NCBI RefSeq assembly: GCF_024437745.1
Contig: NZ_JANFNY010000008.1
Coordinates: 1 to 64,000 of the forward strand
Direction of reading: 5' to 3'
DNA length: 64,000 nucleotides
From: Roseomonas sp. GC11
GTDB taxonomy: Bacteria; Pseudomonadota; Alphaproteobacteria; Acetobacterales; Acetobacteraceae
Part shown: one piece after another, positions 1-8,986 of the stretch
Numbering within the stretch: position 1 is the stretch's first letter
Layout: each line of letters begins with the position of its first letter
Translations under genes and position numbers: made by a program
Notes under the pieces: model-generated
Databases searched by the model: none
The model's input: only the letters and a program-made list of their open reading frames with translations
Told to the model about the DNA's origin: nothing

Positions 1-1039
1 CCTCGGCGGGGGCCGCCGGTTGCGGCGCGGCACCCGCCGCCCGCTGCCGCGCCACGAGCCAGAGCAGCAGCGGCGTGCCCAGCAGCGTCGCCAGACTGCC
101 GGCGGGCGCGGAAGGGCCAAGCAGGGCGAGCAGGCCCTGATCCGTCAGCGCCAGCAGCCCGGCGCCGGCCAGCGCGCTCCAGCTCAGGCGCTGCCCTGGG
201 CGCCGCGCTCCGGCCATCCGGGCCAGGGCCGGGGCGATCAGGCCAATGCCCCCCAGGGCACCGAGTTCCGCCGTCACCAGCCCCGCCAGCAGCATGGCCA
301 GGAGCAACCCGACGAGGCGCAGCCGCGCGGGAGAAAGGCCGGCGGAGCGTGCCCCCTCCGCCCCCAGTTCCAGCAGCGCCAGCGGCCGTGGCAGCAGGGC
401 CACCAGCGGCAGCAGCGCCAGCACCGGCAGCCCGAGCCGCGCCACCCCGCGCCAGCCATTTTGCGCCAGCAGCCCGGCCTGGGTGGCGCTGAGTTCCAGA
501 AGGGCCTCGAACTGCACCAAGAGCAGGGCCTTGTTGGCCGCCTCCAGCGCGAGGGTGACGACCAGCCCGGCGAGAATCACCGCCAGCGGGGCGAAGCCCT
601 GCCGCCGCGCCAGCAGCAGCACCAGACCGACCGCCATCGCCCCGCCGCCGAGCGCGACCGGCCAGGGGCCGAAGGCCAGCAGCCCCGGCGCCCAGAGCGT
701 CGCCCCCACCAGCGCGAAGCGCGCCCCGGCGAAAAGGCCCAGCGTGCCCGGCTCGGCCAGAGGGTTGCGCAGCACCTGCTGGAACACTGCCCCGGCGAGG
801 CCGAGCACCGCCCCTGCCAGCAGCGCCATGGCGAGGCGTGGCAGCGCCGCCTGCCAGAACAGCAGCCCCGCCAGGGCATCGCCCTGCCCGGCGCGACCGA
901 GGAGGGAGAGGGCCTGCGGCAGCGCCAGCAGCAGCGCCAGCAGCACGGGCAGGCCCAGGAGTGACAGACCCAGGAGTGACAGGTCGGGGAATGACGGGCC
1001 GGGGAGCGGCCGGGCCAGGGGCAGGCGCCGTTCAGCCAT
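1..1039 (-). CDS. FecCD-type iron-siderophore ABC permease (partial, 3' end outside window)
   Basis: Inner-membrane permease that would move an iron(III)-siderophore from its periplasmic binding protein into the cytoplasm. The visible 345 or so residues are dominated by hydrophobic helices and carry the FecCD signature near residue 90 (VLRNPLAEPGTLG followed by a G/A-rich helix). The ATG at 1039 overlaps the end of the binding-protein gene by 8 bases, so the two are probably coupled. One FecCD unit is about 330 residues. The frame runs on past that length through an Ala/Pro linker and off the window, so a FhuB-like fusion of two permease halves is likely but not proven. The partner ATPase is not in view. 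Confidence 0.85.
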   Translation of the reverse strand, partial: MAERRLPLARPLPGPSFPDLSLLGLSLLGLPVLLALLLALPQALSLLGRAGQGDALAGLLFWQAALPRLAMALLAGAVLGLAGAVFQQVLRNPLAEPGTLGLFAGARFALVGATLWAPGLLAFGPWPVALGGGAMAVGLVLLLARRQGFAPLAVILAGLVVTLALEAANKALLLVQFEALLELSATQAGLLAQNGWRGVARLGLPVLALLPLVALLPRPLALLELGAEGARSAGLSPARLRLVGLLLAMLLAGLVTAELGALGGIGLIAPALARMAGARRPGQRLSWSALAGAGLLALTDQGLLALLGPSAPAGSLATLLGTPLLLWLVARQRAAGAAPQPAAPAE

Positions 1040-1970
1040 GCGGGCTCTCCCCCACGGCGCGGGGCAGAGCCTCCGCCAGTGCCCCGGCGAAGCGGCGGGC
1101 CGAGACGAGGCCGCCATTCGGATAGACCACCGGCAGGGCCAGCACCCTCCTGGCCAGCAGCGCCGGCAGGTGAGGCCAGAGCGCGCCCTCGGCGAGGCGG
1201 GCCAGGGCGCGCCCCGTCTCGGCCCCGCGGTCGAAATGCACCAGCCAGGCTTCCGGCATGGCGAAGAGGCTCTCCAGCCCTGCCACGGCCACACCCGCGG
1301 CATTGCCGCGCCCTGGCCAGGCATTGCGCAGCCCGAGCGCCTGCAGGACATGGCCCAGCATACTGTTGCCACCGAACAGGGCGATGTTGCGGCCATCCTC
1401 CAGCAGCCTGGCCAGAAAAACCGGCCGCCCGGCGCAGGGGGCGAGGCGCGCCCGTGCTGAGGCCAGGGCGGCGGCGAAGCGGGCTTCCTCGGCCGCTGCC
1501 TCGGCCTCCCGTCCCGCCAGGGCGGCGATGCGGCGCAGCAGCAGGGTGGCGAGGCCAGTGGCATCGCCCTCCGGCGCGAGGGTGGGCAGCCAGAGCACCG
1601 GCGCCACCTGCCCGAGGCGCGCCAGTGAGGCGCGCAGCCCGGAGGGGGCCAGGATGGCATCCGGCGCCAGTGCGGCCAGGAATTCCAGGTTCGGCTCCTG
1701 CGCCGGGCCAAGATCGGGCAGGCCGGCGGGAGGGGCGGGCTCCGCCACCAGCCGCCGGTAGAGCGGCAGATTGGCCAGCGCCGCCGGGCGCAGCTCCAGG
1801 GTGAGCAGGCACTCCGCATGCAGCAGGTCGAGCGCCACCAGCCGGGGCGGGGCCGCCGCCCACGCCATCCCGCTTCCTGCACCCAGGGCTGGCAGCGCCA
1901 GGGCTGCCGCCCGCAGGAGCTTCCTGCGCCGCAGGTTCGTCTGTCCCGGCCTCACCCGGAGGCGCCTCAC
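1032..1970 (-). CDS. Periplasmic iron-siderophore binding protein (FhuD-like)
   Basis: Predicted substrate-binding protein of the adjacent FecCD permease, 312 residues, the usual size for the family. The N-terminus has a twin-arginine-like export signal (RRRKLL followed by a hydrophobic Ala/Leu stretch, cut after AWA), which fits E. coli FhuD, a Tat substrate. Family-like stretches include EPNLEFLAALAPDAILA and LFGGNSMLGHVLQALGL, typical of the two lobes. The start is a GTG at 1970 that overlaps the receptor stop codon in a GTGA, so it is probably translated by coupling. The substrate cannot be read from sequence; a hydroxamate siderophore is only a guess by similarity to FhuD. Confidence 0.85.
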   Translation of the reverse strand: MRRLRVRPGQTNLRRRKLLRAAALALPALGAGSGMAWAAAPPRLVALDLLHAECLLTLELRPAALANLPLYRRLVAEPAPPAGLPDLGPAQEPNLEFLAALAPDAILAPSGLRASLARLGQVAPVLWLPTLAPEGDATGLATLLLRRIAALAGREAEAAAEEARFAAALASARARLAPCAGRPVFLARLLEDGRNIALFGGNSMLGHVLQALGLRNAWPGRGNAAGVAVAGLESLFAMPEAWLVHFDRGAETGRALARLAEGALWPHLPALLARRVLALPVVYPNGGLVSARRFAGALAEALPRAVGESPHG

Positions 1971-4378
1971 CAGCGGTAGCTGAGCGTGGCGAGCCAGCTG
2001 CGCGGCGCGCCATAGCGGCAGCCCGTGCTGGTGCCCGAGCAGGTGAAATACTTCTCGCCCGTCAGGTTGGCGACATTGAGAGAGAGCGCGGCGCCCGGCA
2101 GCTGCGGCAGCAGGTCGCCGAGTTCATAGCGCGCCATGGCGTTGACCAGCGTATAGGCCGGCACATCGCCGCTATAGCCGGGGATATTGTCCTCGCCGAA
2201 ATACCGCAGGCCGCCACCCAGCGTCAGACCCTGCGCGCCGAGGCGGTCCATCCTGTAGGTGGCCCAGAGCGCGGCGGTGTTGAGTGGCATGAGGCCGACG
2301 CGCTGGCCCACCTCCTCCGGCAGCGCGCTCTTGCGGATGCGGGCATCGGTATAGGCATAGCTCGCCACCAGCCCGAGCGGCCCGAACTGCCCGCGCGCCT
2401 CCAGCTCCAGCCCGCGCGAACGCACCTTGCCGTATTGCAGGCTGTTGCCGGCGGCATCCGTCGTCAGCGCATTGGTCTGGGTCAGCTCATAGACGGCGGA
2501 GGAGAAGAGCAGCTCCGTCCCTGGCGGCTGGTAGCGCAGCCCCGCCTCGTATTGCGTGCTGTGCGAGGGATCGAGCGGATTGCCATTGGCATCCACCGCG
2601 ATGACCTGGGCGAAGGACTGGCTGAAGCTCACATAGGGCGCGAAGCCGCTGTCGAAGAGATAGACGGCGCCGGCGCGGCTCGTCACCGCGCTGTCATTCT
2701 GCTTCACGTCGCTGCCGCTGCGGTAGACATGCGTCAGGCGGTTGGCCTCGTCATAGCGCAGGCCGAGGGAGAGCACGAGCCGGTCGATCCGCGCCTGGTC
2801 CTGGAGATAGGCGCCATATTGCTCGCCCGTGGTGCGCGAGCCCCGGTCGACGCTGCGGTTCACCACGGGGGTGCTGCCATAGACGGGGTCGTAGATACTC
2901 AGGCTGGTGGCGCTGCCCTGGTAGCGGTGCGAGCTGTAGAGGGCATGGAAATAATCGATGCCGGCGAGCAGCGTATGCTGGACCGGGCCGGTGGCGAAGC
3001 GCGTCTCCAGCGAATTGTCGAGGGTGATGCTGCTGGACTGTTCATCGCGCACGCTCACGCCACGGCTGAGGCGGCCATTGGCCGCGAGGCTGCCATAGGT
3101 GAGGTAGTCCCACGCCCCGGTGGAGGAGAAGCCGCGCGCGCTGCTGCGCCAGGTGACCGCATCGCTCAGGCGGCGCTCCAGCGTGTAGCCGAGGCTATAG
3201 GCCTCGACCTCGAACTTGTCGAAGCCCGGCTCGCCGATGAAGCGGTCCCGCGGCATGGTGCCGGCGCTGAGCACGGCATAGGGCATGGGCGGTGCGAATT
3301 GCGTCGAGGTGCGCTGGTAGCTGGCGAGCAGCGTCAGCGCCGTCTCGGCATCCGGCTTCCAGGTGATGGCGGGGGCGATATAGACGCGGTCATCCCGCAC
3401 ATGGTCCACCCAGTTCTGGCCATCGCGCCACAGGCCGGTCAGCCGGTAGAGCAGGGTGCCATCCTCGTTGAGGCGGCCACTGGTGTCACCTGAGACCTGG
3501 GCGCGGCCCTGGCTGCCGGCGCTGAGATTGACCTCGCTGAAGGGCGCCTCGGTCGGCCGCTTGCTGAGGCTGTTGACGAGGCCGCCGGGGGCGAGCTGGC
3601 CATAGAGCACCGAGGCCGCGCCGCGCACCACCTCGATGCGCTCCAGCCCGTAAGGCTCCTGCGCCATGGCATAGACATTGGGGGCGAGGCGCAGCCCGTC
3701 GCGCATCATGCCGCTATAGGCATCGGCGACGTTGAAGCCGCGGATCATGAAGTCATCCACCGCCCGGCTGAAGGTGGAGGATTGCGAGGTGACGCCCGGC
3801 GTATAGGCCAGCGCATCGCTGAGGCTGGAACTGGCCGTGTCGCGCATCTGGTCGCGCGGGACGACGGAGAGGGATTGCGGCGTTTCCACCAGCGGCGTGT
3901 CTCCGCGCATGGCGGAGGCGCCGAGCGTGGCGAGATAGCCCTGGACGGGATCGGTGGCGCGTGGCGTGGCGGCGGCCACGCTGACCTCGGGCAGGGTGGT
4001 CTCGGCGGAGGAGGCAGGGGGGGCGGGCAGGGGCTGTAGCATCACCACCCCGCTCTCTCCCCCACGGGCGGCAAGGCCGGTGCCGGCGAGCAGGCGGTGC
4101 AGCGCGGCCGCGCGGCTCATCCGCCCCGTCACCCCCGGCGAGGCGCGCCCTTCGAGCAGGCTGGCCTCAGCCGAGAACTGCCACCCCGCCTGCCGCCCGA
4201 ACAGCGCCAGCGCCGAGGCCAGGGGTTGCGGGGCAATGGCGAAGTCGAGCGCTTCCGCCGCGGCGGTGGCGGGCGGCTGCTGCGCCCGGGCGCCGGGCGA
4301 GGCCGGGGCGGGCGCGAGCAGGGCGAGGGCGGTGCTGGCCAGCAGCCAGGCCAGGCGGCCGATCCGGGGATGGGGCAT
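1967..4378 (-). CDS. TonB-dependent siderophore receptor with N-terminal signalling domain
   Basis: Outer-membrane receptor of about 803 residues that would import a ferric siderophore with energy from TonB. In order: a Sec signal peptide; an STN (secretin/TonB N-terminal) domain at roughly residues 35-115, as in FecA/FpvA-type transducing receptors; a linker; the plug domain (ETPQSLSVVPRDQM is its usual entry); and a 22-strand-type barrel ending in an aromatic residue (SYRW). The start at 4378 is preferred because it begins directly at the signal peptide; an in-frame ATG lies 66 bases upstream. The STN domain and the adjacent FecI/FecR pair indicate cell-surface signalling: ligand binding would release the sigma factor. 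The ligand is unknown. Confidence 0.93.
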   Translation of the reverse strand: MPHPRIGRLAWLLASTALALLAPAPASPGARAQQPPATAAAEALDFAIAPQPLASALALFGRQAGWQFSAEASLLEGRASPGVTGRMSRAAALHRLLAGTGLAARGGESGVVMLQPLPAPPASSAETTLPEVSVAAATPRATDPVQGYLATLGASAMRGDTPLVETPQSLSVVPRDQMRDTASSSLSDALAYTPGVTSQSSTFSRAVDDFMIRGFNVADAYSGMMRDGLRLAPNVYAMAQEPYGLERIEVVRGAASVLYGQLAPGGLVNSLSKRPTEAPFSEVNLSAGSQGRAQVSGDTSGRLNEDGTLLYRLTGLWRDGQNWVDHVRDDRVYIAPAITWKPDAETALTLLASYQRTSTQFAPPMPYAVLSAGTMPRDRFIGEPGFDKFEVEAYSLGYTLERRLSDAVTWRSSARGFSSTGAWDYLTYGSLAANGRLSRGVSVRDEQSSSITLDNSLETRFATGPVQHTLLAGIDYFHALYSSHRYQGSATSLSIYDPVYGSTPVVNRSVDRGSRTTGEQYGAYLQDQARIDRLVLSLGLRYDEANRLTHVYRSGSDVKQNDSAVTSRAGAVYLFDSGFAPYVSFSQSFAQVIAVDANGNPLDPSHSTQYEAGLRYQPPGTELLFSSAVYELTQTNALTTDAAGNSLQYGKVRSRGLELEARGQFGPLGLVASYAYTDARIRKSALPEEVGQRVGLMPLNTAALWATYRMDRLGAQGLTLGGGLRYFGEDNIPGYSGDVPAYTLVNAMARYELGDLLPQLPGAALSLNVANLTGEKYFTCSGTSTGCRYGAPRSWLATLSYRW

Positions 4379-4545
4379 GGAGGGGGTCGGTCCTTGTCGT
4401 GACAGCCATTGCGGCGCCGTCGCATGGAAGGCATTGCGACGCACTCGCAGTCAGGGTGTCAGACGAGGCCATGCGGCGGGTTTTTCAGAAATTCCGCATT
4501 CGTGATGAAAAACGGGCCGTATGAAAAAATTGGCCGGGGCCATGC
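4379..4545 (-). promoter_or_regulatory. fecR-receptor intergenic region, likely ECF-sigma promoter
   Basis: This 167-base gap between the FecR-like gene and the receptor is locally A/T-rich. On the minus strand it contains a GGAATTT-GAAAAACC stretch around 4480-4500. In FecIRA-type systems the receptor gene has its own promoter read by the FecI-type sigma factor, usually with a GGAAAT-like upstream element. The position fits, but the match is loose and no -10 element can be assigned. Confidence 0.35.
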
Positions 4546-5511
4546 TCAGGCGGCCTCGACCAGATAGAGCAGTGGCGAGAGCCGCCGCACCATACCCCCC
4601 ACCGGCGCCACCATGGCCCGCAGCGCCCGCTCAGGCTCGCGCGGATCATACAACCCGGTGAGGCGGCGCTGCCCCAGGGTCGCATCCCGCAGCAGCACCC
4701 AGCCGTGATGATAGCGCCCGATCAGGTCGATGGCGTCGGACAGGCTGGTATCCTGCAGGAAGAGCGGGCCATCGCGCCAGGTGGCGATGCTGGCCGGGGC
4801 CTGCCGCCCGCGCTGCCAGCTGCAGGCCCCGGGCGCGAGCCGGAGGCTCTCCCCCGCCGCGAGTTCCTGGCGCAGGGCCGGGGAAGGCCGGTCATCCTCC
4901 AGCGTGACCTGCCCGCGCTGCACCGCGACCTGAAAGCCGCCGCCGAGCAGTTGCAGGTCGACATCCGCCCCCGGCACGCGCAGCCGCGTGCCCTGGGCCA
5001 GCACCAGCAGGGGTTGTGCCGGGGCGGTGGCGGCTTCCAGGAAGGCGCCGCCCTCCAGCACCTCCAGCAACCGCCGCTCCGGCCCGAAATCCAGCCGCAG
5101 CGCGCTGCGTGGCGCCAGGGCGATCCGGCTGCCATCCGGCAGAGTGGCGTTGCGCTGTTCGCCGGTGCCGGTGCTGAGATCGGCCTGCCACGCCCGCCGC
5201 AGACCGGGGGCGAGCAGGGGCAGGGCGATGCCGGCGGCCAGGGCCGGCCAGAGCGCGCGGCGGGCCAGGGCCACCGGAGCCACCGCACGGGCCGGCTGCC
5301 GGGCGTGCGGCAGGCTTTGCTGCTGGGGCCCCACGGCGCCGAGGCCGTGCCAGAGGTGGGCCGCCCGTGTCCAGGCGGCGGCATGGGCGGGGGCAGCGGC
5401 CAGCCACGCCGCATGAGCCCGGCGCAGGCCCGCATCATGCGGGGCCTCGCGCAGGCGCAGCAGCCAGTCCAGTGCCTCTTCCAGCGCCGGGTCTGCGGCG
5501 GGGCCGGTCAT
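4546..5511 (-). CDS. FecR-family anti-sigma regulator
   Basis: Membrane-spanning regulator, 321 residues, that would hold the neighbouring ECF sigma factor and receive the signal from the receptor's STN domain. The cytoplasmic N-terminus has the Trp-rich FecR_N pattern (ALDWLLRL, then HAAWLAAAPAHAAAW at about 36-48). One membrane helix follows at roughly 82-105. The periplasmic FecR domain contains the typical LPDGSRIALAPRSALRLDF and a C-terminal STN-like part. It overlaps the sigma gene by 4 bases (ATGA), so the two are produced together. Whether this FecR is pro- or anti-sigma in function cannot be told from the sequence. Confidence 0.92.
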   Translation of the reverse strand: MTGPAADPALEEALDWLLRLREAPHDAGLRRAHAAWLAAAPAHAAAWTRAAHLWHGLGAVGPQQQSLPHARQPARAVAPVALARRALWPALAAGIALPLLAPGLRRAWQADLSTGTGEQRNATLPDGSRIALAPRSALRLDFGPERRLLEVLEGGAFLEAATAPAQPLLVLAQGTRLRVPGADVDLQLLGGGFQVAVQRGQVTLEDDRPSPALRQELAAGESLRLAPGACSWQRGRQAPASIATWRDGPLFLQDTSLSDAIDLIGRYHHGWVLLRDATLGQRRLTGLYDPREPERALRAMVAPVGGMVRRLSPLLYLVEAA

Positions 5512-6011
5512 GGCGCGGCATCCGGCAGGGCGGCGGCAAGACGCAAGAGGGCATCCTTCACAAGGCGATGGGCCGTCGGCACCGACACGCCGAGGCGGGC
5601 GGCGATCTCCTCCAGCCGATAACCGCCAAAGCGGTGCATTTCGAGCGCGATGCGGCTTTGTTCGGGCAATTCCGCGAGATGCGCAGCCAGATGCCGCAGG
5701 CTCTGGCGCAGGGCGGCCTCCTCCTCCGGCGTGGGGGGCGGGGCGGGGTGCAACCAGTCCTCGGGCTGCTCGCGGTGGCGCTGGTCGGCCAGATGCCGCC
5801 GCCCCCGGTCCCAGACCAGGTTGCGCACGATGCGGAAGAGATAGGCGAGGGGGCGGCGGATCTCCGCCGTGCTGGCCTCGGCCGGCAGGCGGAAATAGGC
5901 GTCCTGCAGCACATCCTCCGCGCTGCTGCGATCCCCGGTCAGGGCGGCGGCATAGTCGAGCAGCCGCGGCTGATGCCGCAGATACAGCTCAAGGGGGCTG
6001 TGGTCGGGCAA
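5508..6011 (-). CDS. FecI-type ECF sigma factor
   Basis: RNA polymerase sigma factor of the iron-starvation ECF group, 167 residues. Region 2 is seen at about 19-43 (DYAAALTGDRSSAEDVLQDA) with a following RPLAYLFRIVRNLVWD segment. Region 4 is at about 112-160 (LPEQSRIALEMHRFGGYRLEEIAARLGVS, a helix-turn-helix). It is the first gene of the receptor operon. A Fur-like box lies 26-44 bases upstream of the start, so iron repression of the sigma gene is likely. With FecR and the STN receptor it forms a complete surface-signalling trio. Confidence 0.93.
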   Translation of the reverse strand: MPDHSPLELYLRHQPRLLDYAAALTGDRSSAEDVLQDAYFRLPAEASTAEIRRPLAYLFRIVRNLVWDRGRRHLADQRHREQPEDWLHPAPPPTPEEEAALRQSLRHLAAHLAELPEQSRIALEMHRFGGYRLEEIAARLGVSVPTAHRLVKDALLRLAAALPDAAP

Positions 6012-6036
6012 ACCGGCACCTGCGCTGCGGCTGACT

Positions 6037-6055
6037 GATATTGATACTTATTATC
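6037..6055 (-). promoter_or_regulatory. Fur-like box upstream of the ECF sigma gene
   Basis: On the minus strand GATAATAAGTATCAATATC matches the classical 19-bp Fur consensus at 15 of 19 positions, by my own alignment. It lies 26-44 bases before the sigma-factor start, where a repressor would cover the promoter. The surrounding bases are strikingly A/T-rich for this genome. The binding protein could be Fur or another iron regulator of this class. Confidence 0.65.
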
Positions 6056-6146
6056 ACTTTATGAAACCCGACGGCAAGAGGCGCAGGCCAAGCCTGGCCC
6101 CGGGGCCATGCCGCTGGGCCATGTGGCTTGCAGGCACCTCAAAATT

Positions 6147-6165
6147 GATATTAAGAATCATTCGC
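6147..6165 (+). promoter_or_regulatory. Fur-like box upstream of the ABC ATPase pair
   Basis: GATATTAAGAATCATTCGC matches the 19-bp Fur consensus at 14 of 19 positions. It ends 18 bases before the first ATPase start codon and faces away from the box at 6037-6055, about 90 bases off. The intergenic region therefore appears to hold two separate iron operators for two divergent units. Confidence 0.55.
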
Positions 6166-6183
6166 GATTTATCGGAGCGCCGC

Positions 6184-7199
6184 ATGCCCCTTCTCGACAT
6201 CCAGGACCTCACCGTCCGCTTCGATACCGGCGAAGGCACGGTCCATGCCGTCAACGGGGTCACCTACAGCCTGGAGGAGGGCGAGACCCTGGGCGTCGTG
6301 GGCGAAAGCGGCAGCGGCAAGAGCGTGCATGTGCTGAGCCTGCTCGGGCTGATCCCGCGGCCGCCGGGGCGCATCGCCGGCGGCCGCGCGCTCTTCCGGG
6401 GGCGCGACCTCCTGGCCATGTCCGAGCCGGAACTGCGCGCCATCCGTGGCGCGGAGATCGGCATCATCTTCCAGGACCCGATGACCGCGCTGAACCCCGT
6501 GCTGCGCGTCAGCACGCAGATCGTCGAGGCCCTGGTCTGCCACCGCCGCATGAGCCGCGCTGCCGCGCTGCGCCGCGCCGTGGAGCTGCTCGACCTCGTC
6601 GGCATCCCCGAGCCGCACCGGCGCGTCACGCAATACCCGCATGAATTCTCCGGCGGCATGCGGCAGCGGGTGATGATCGCCATCGGCATCGCCTGCGAGC
6701 CGAAGCTGCTGATCGCCGATGAGCCGACCACGGCCCTCGACGTCACCGTCCAGGCCCAGGTGCTGGAACTGATGCGCGACCTCAAGAAGCGCCTGGGCAT
6801 GGCGATGATCTGGATCACCCACGACATGGGCGTGGTCGCCGGCATCGCCGATACCGTGCAGGTCATGTATGGCGGGCGCATCCAGGAGCGCGGCCCGACC
6901 CGCGCCGTCTTCCACGATACGCGCAGCGCCTATACCTGGGGCCTGCTGCGCTCCCTGCCGGATCACGGGCAGGCGCCGGAGCCGGATGCCGAAGGGCGGC
7001 GGCCACGCCTGCTGCAGATCGGCGGCCAGCCGCCCGATCTCTTCCAGACCCCCAAGGGCGACCCTTTCGCCCCCCGCAACCCCTGGGCCACCGAGCGCTG
7101 CCAGCAGGAGGTCCCGCCGCTGGTGCAGGCCCCCGGCGGGGCGCCCGGCCACATGGTCGCCGCCTGGTATGACCTGCGCGCGGCGAAGGAGAAGGCAGC

Positions 7200-7203
<4 letters not shown>
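6184..7203 (+). CDS. Oligopeptide-type ABC transporter ATPase (OppD/DppD-like)
   Basis: Cytoplasmic ATP-hydrolysing subunit of a peptide/nickel-type importer, 339 residues. Walker A is GESGSGKS at 40-47, the signature FSGGMRQRVMIA follows, Walker B is LLIADEPTTALD, and the H-loop ITHDMGVV is intact. The C-terminal OppD/DppD oligopeptide-binding extension, with its ERC motif (ATERCQQEVPP), is present. ATG 6184 is preferred to an ATG 123 bases upstream: it has a GGAG ribosome site at proper distance and starts at the first conserved residue. The next ATPase gene overlaps by 4 bases. No permease or binding-protein gene is adjacent, which is unusual. A Fur-like box lies just upstream. Confidence 0.9.
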
Positions 7204-8108
<905 letters not shown>

Positions 8109-8143
8109 GCGGCGGCTTGAAGGCGCTGGTTGATGACGCTGGT

Positions 8144-8166
8144 CTGAGGGGGCCTTGCCCCCTCAG
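8144..8166. terminator. Hairpin between convergent genes
   Basis: CTGAGGGGGC and GCCCCCTCAG form a perfect 10-bp stem around a 3-base loop, placed between the ATPase operon and the convergent orphan gene. There is no T-run, so it may act as a factor-assisted or bidirectional terminator. It resembles the first hairpin of the repeats at 24219 and 43088. Confidence 0.5.
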
Positions 8167-8183
8167 CCATCTCCCGCCCCCTC

Positions 8184-8726
8184 TCAGTGGAGGCAGGTGG
8201 AGGGCGCCGGACCTTCCCAGGCCCGCAGCGCGCGGAAGCCATGCCGGCGCAGCGCCGCCGAACCGCGCGGCAGGTGCAGCCCCGCCTGGTGCAGCAGCGC
8301 CACCAGCATCCCCGCATGCTGCGCGATGGCCAGCGCATCGCGCGGCGCCGCCATCCCCAGCAGCACGGCCACCGCATCCTCCTGCCGCCCCTCCTGCTGC
8401 AGGGCGAGCAGATCGACGAGGTCAAGCTCATCGGCGCTGAGGTTGGGATGACAGACGCAGTTGACGTCGATCATCCGCGTGGCGCCCTGGTTGAGGGCCA
8501 GCATCATCGCGTCCAGCACGGCGGCGCCCTCCGGAATGCCGAGATCGGCATAGAGGGCGGCGATTTCCTGGCCCGTGGCGATGCCCCGGCTCAGCCCGAT
8601 CGCCCAGGCGCGCATGCTCCACAGCAGGGCGCCCTCCAGCGGCGAAAGCGCCGCGCAGAGGTTGGGCTGGTCCCCGTCGGCCCCAGGAGCTGGCGCGGTG
8701 GCGGCATTCCGGTGGGTCATCTCCAT
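8184..8726 (-). CDS. Unrecognised 180-residue protein behind a Fur-like box
   Basis: I do not recognise a family. The protein is acidic in its first half, probably helical, has no signal peptide and no membrane segment. Its clearest motif is a Cys-x-Cys-His cluster (DVNCVCHPNLSADELDLVDLL, about residues 90-110), followed by an AVAVLLGMAAP helix, a His-rich stretch near 138-152 and a Cys-Leu-His C-terminus. The Cys/His set could bind iron or a cluster; this is inference. ATG 8726 has an AGGAAAG ribosome site; a second ATG lies two codons in. The best Fur-like box of the window is 41-59 bases upstream, so it is very likely iron-controlled. Confidence 0.75.
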   Translation of the reverse strand: MEMTHRNAATAPAPGADGDQPNLCAALSPLEGALLWSMRAWAIGLSRGIATGQEIAALYADLGIPEGAAVLDAMMLALNQGATRMIDVNCVCHPNLSADELDLVDLLALQQEGRQEDAVAVLLGMAAPRDALAIAQHAGMLVALLHQAGLHLPRGSAALRRHGFRALRAWEGPAPSTCLH

Positions 8727-8766
8727 GGCGGCTTTCCTTTCCCTGCGGCACGAGGCGGAGATTATC

Positions 8767-8785
8767 GCTATTGATAATCATTCTC
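8767..8785 (-). promoter_or_regulatory. Strong Fur-like box upstream of the orphan gene
   Basis: Read on the plus strand, GCTATTGATAATCATTCTC matches the 19-bp Fur consensus at 16 of 19 positions, including the full central TGATAATCATT. It lies 41-59 bases before the start of the 180-residue orphan gene. The flanks (ATTATC to the left, CAATAA to the right) extend the A/T-rich character. Confidence 0.72.
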
Positions 8786-8908
8786 AATAACCCATCCTGC
8801 ATCCCGCGAGGGCACAGAAAGAGGGCAGGGCGCGCAGAAAACACACATCCCGCCGCGGCGGGCGGGCGATACGGCAAAATCTTTTTCGGCCCGTGACCCG
8901 GCTGGCAT

Positions 8909-8936
8909 TTGCTGCCCCTCCAGGCCCCGTTAGAGT
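8909..8936 (+). promoter_or_regulatory. Possible promoter for the FAD oxidoreductase gene
   Basis: TTGCTG and TAGAGT are spaced by 16 bases, with the second element 50 bases before the ATG at 8987. Both hexamers are only partial matches to the housekeeping sigma consensus (3 of 6 and 4 of 6), so this is a weak call. Confidence 0.25.
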
Positions 8937-8986
8937 CCTGCCTCTGGCGCACCAAACCGTTACGCCGATCAAGGGAAGCCATTCGA

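Noticed and set aside
20-1460. Plus-strand open frames in the siderophore permease and binding-protein region
   Set aside because: The minus strand encodes a FecCD permease with proper membrane helices and a binding protein. The plus-strand products are Arg/Gln/Pro-rich shadows.
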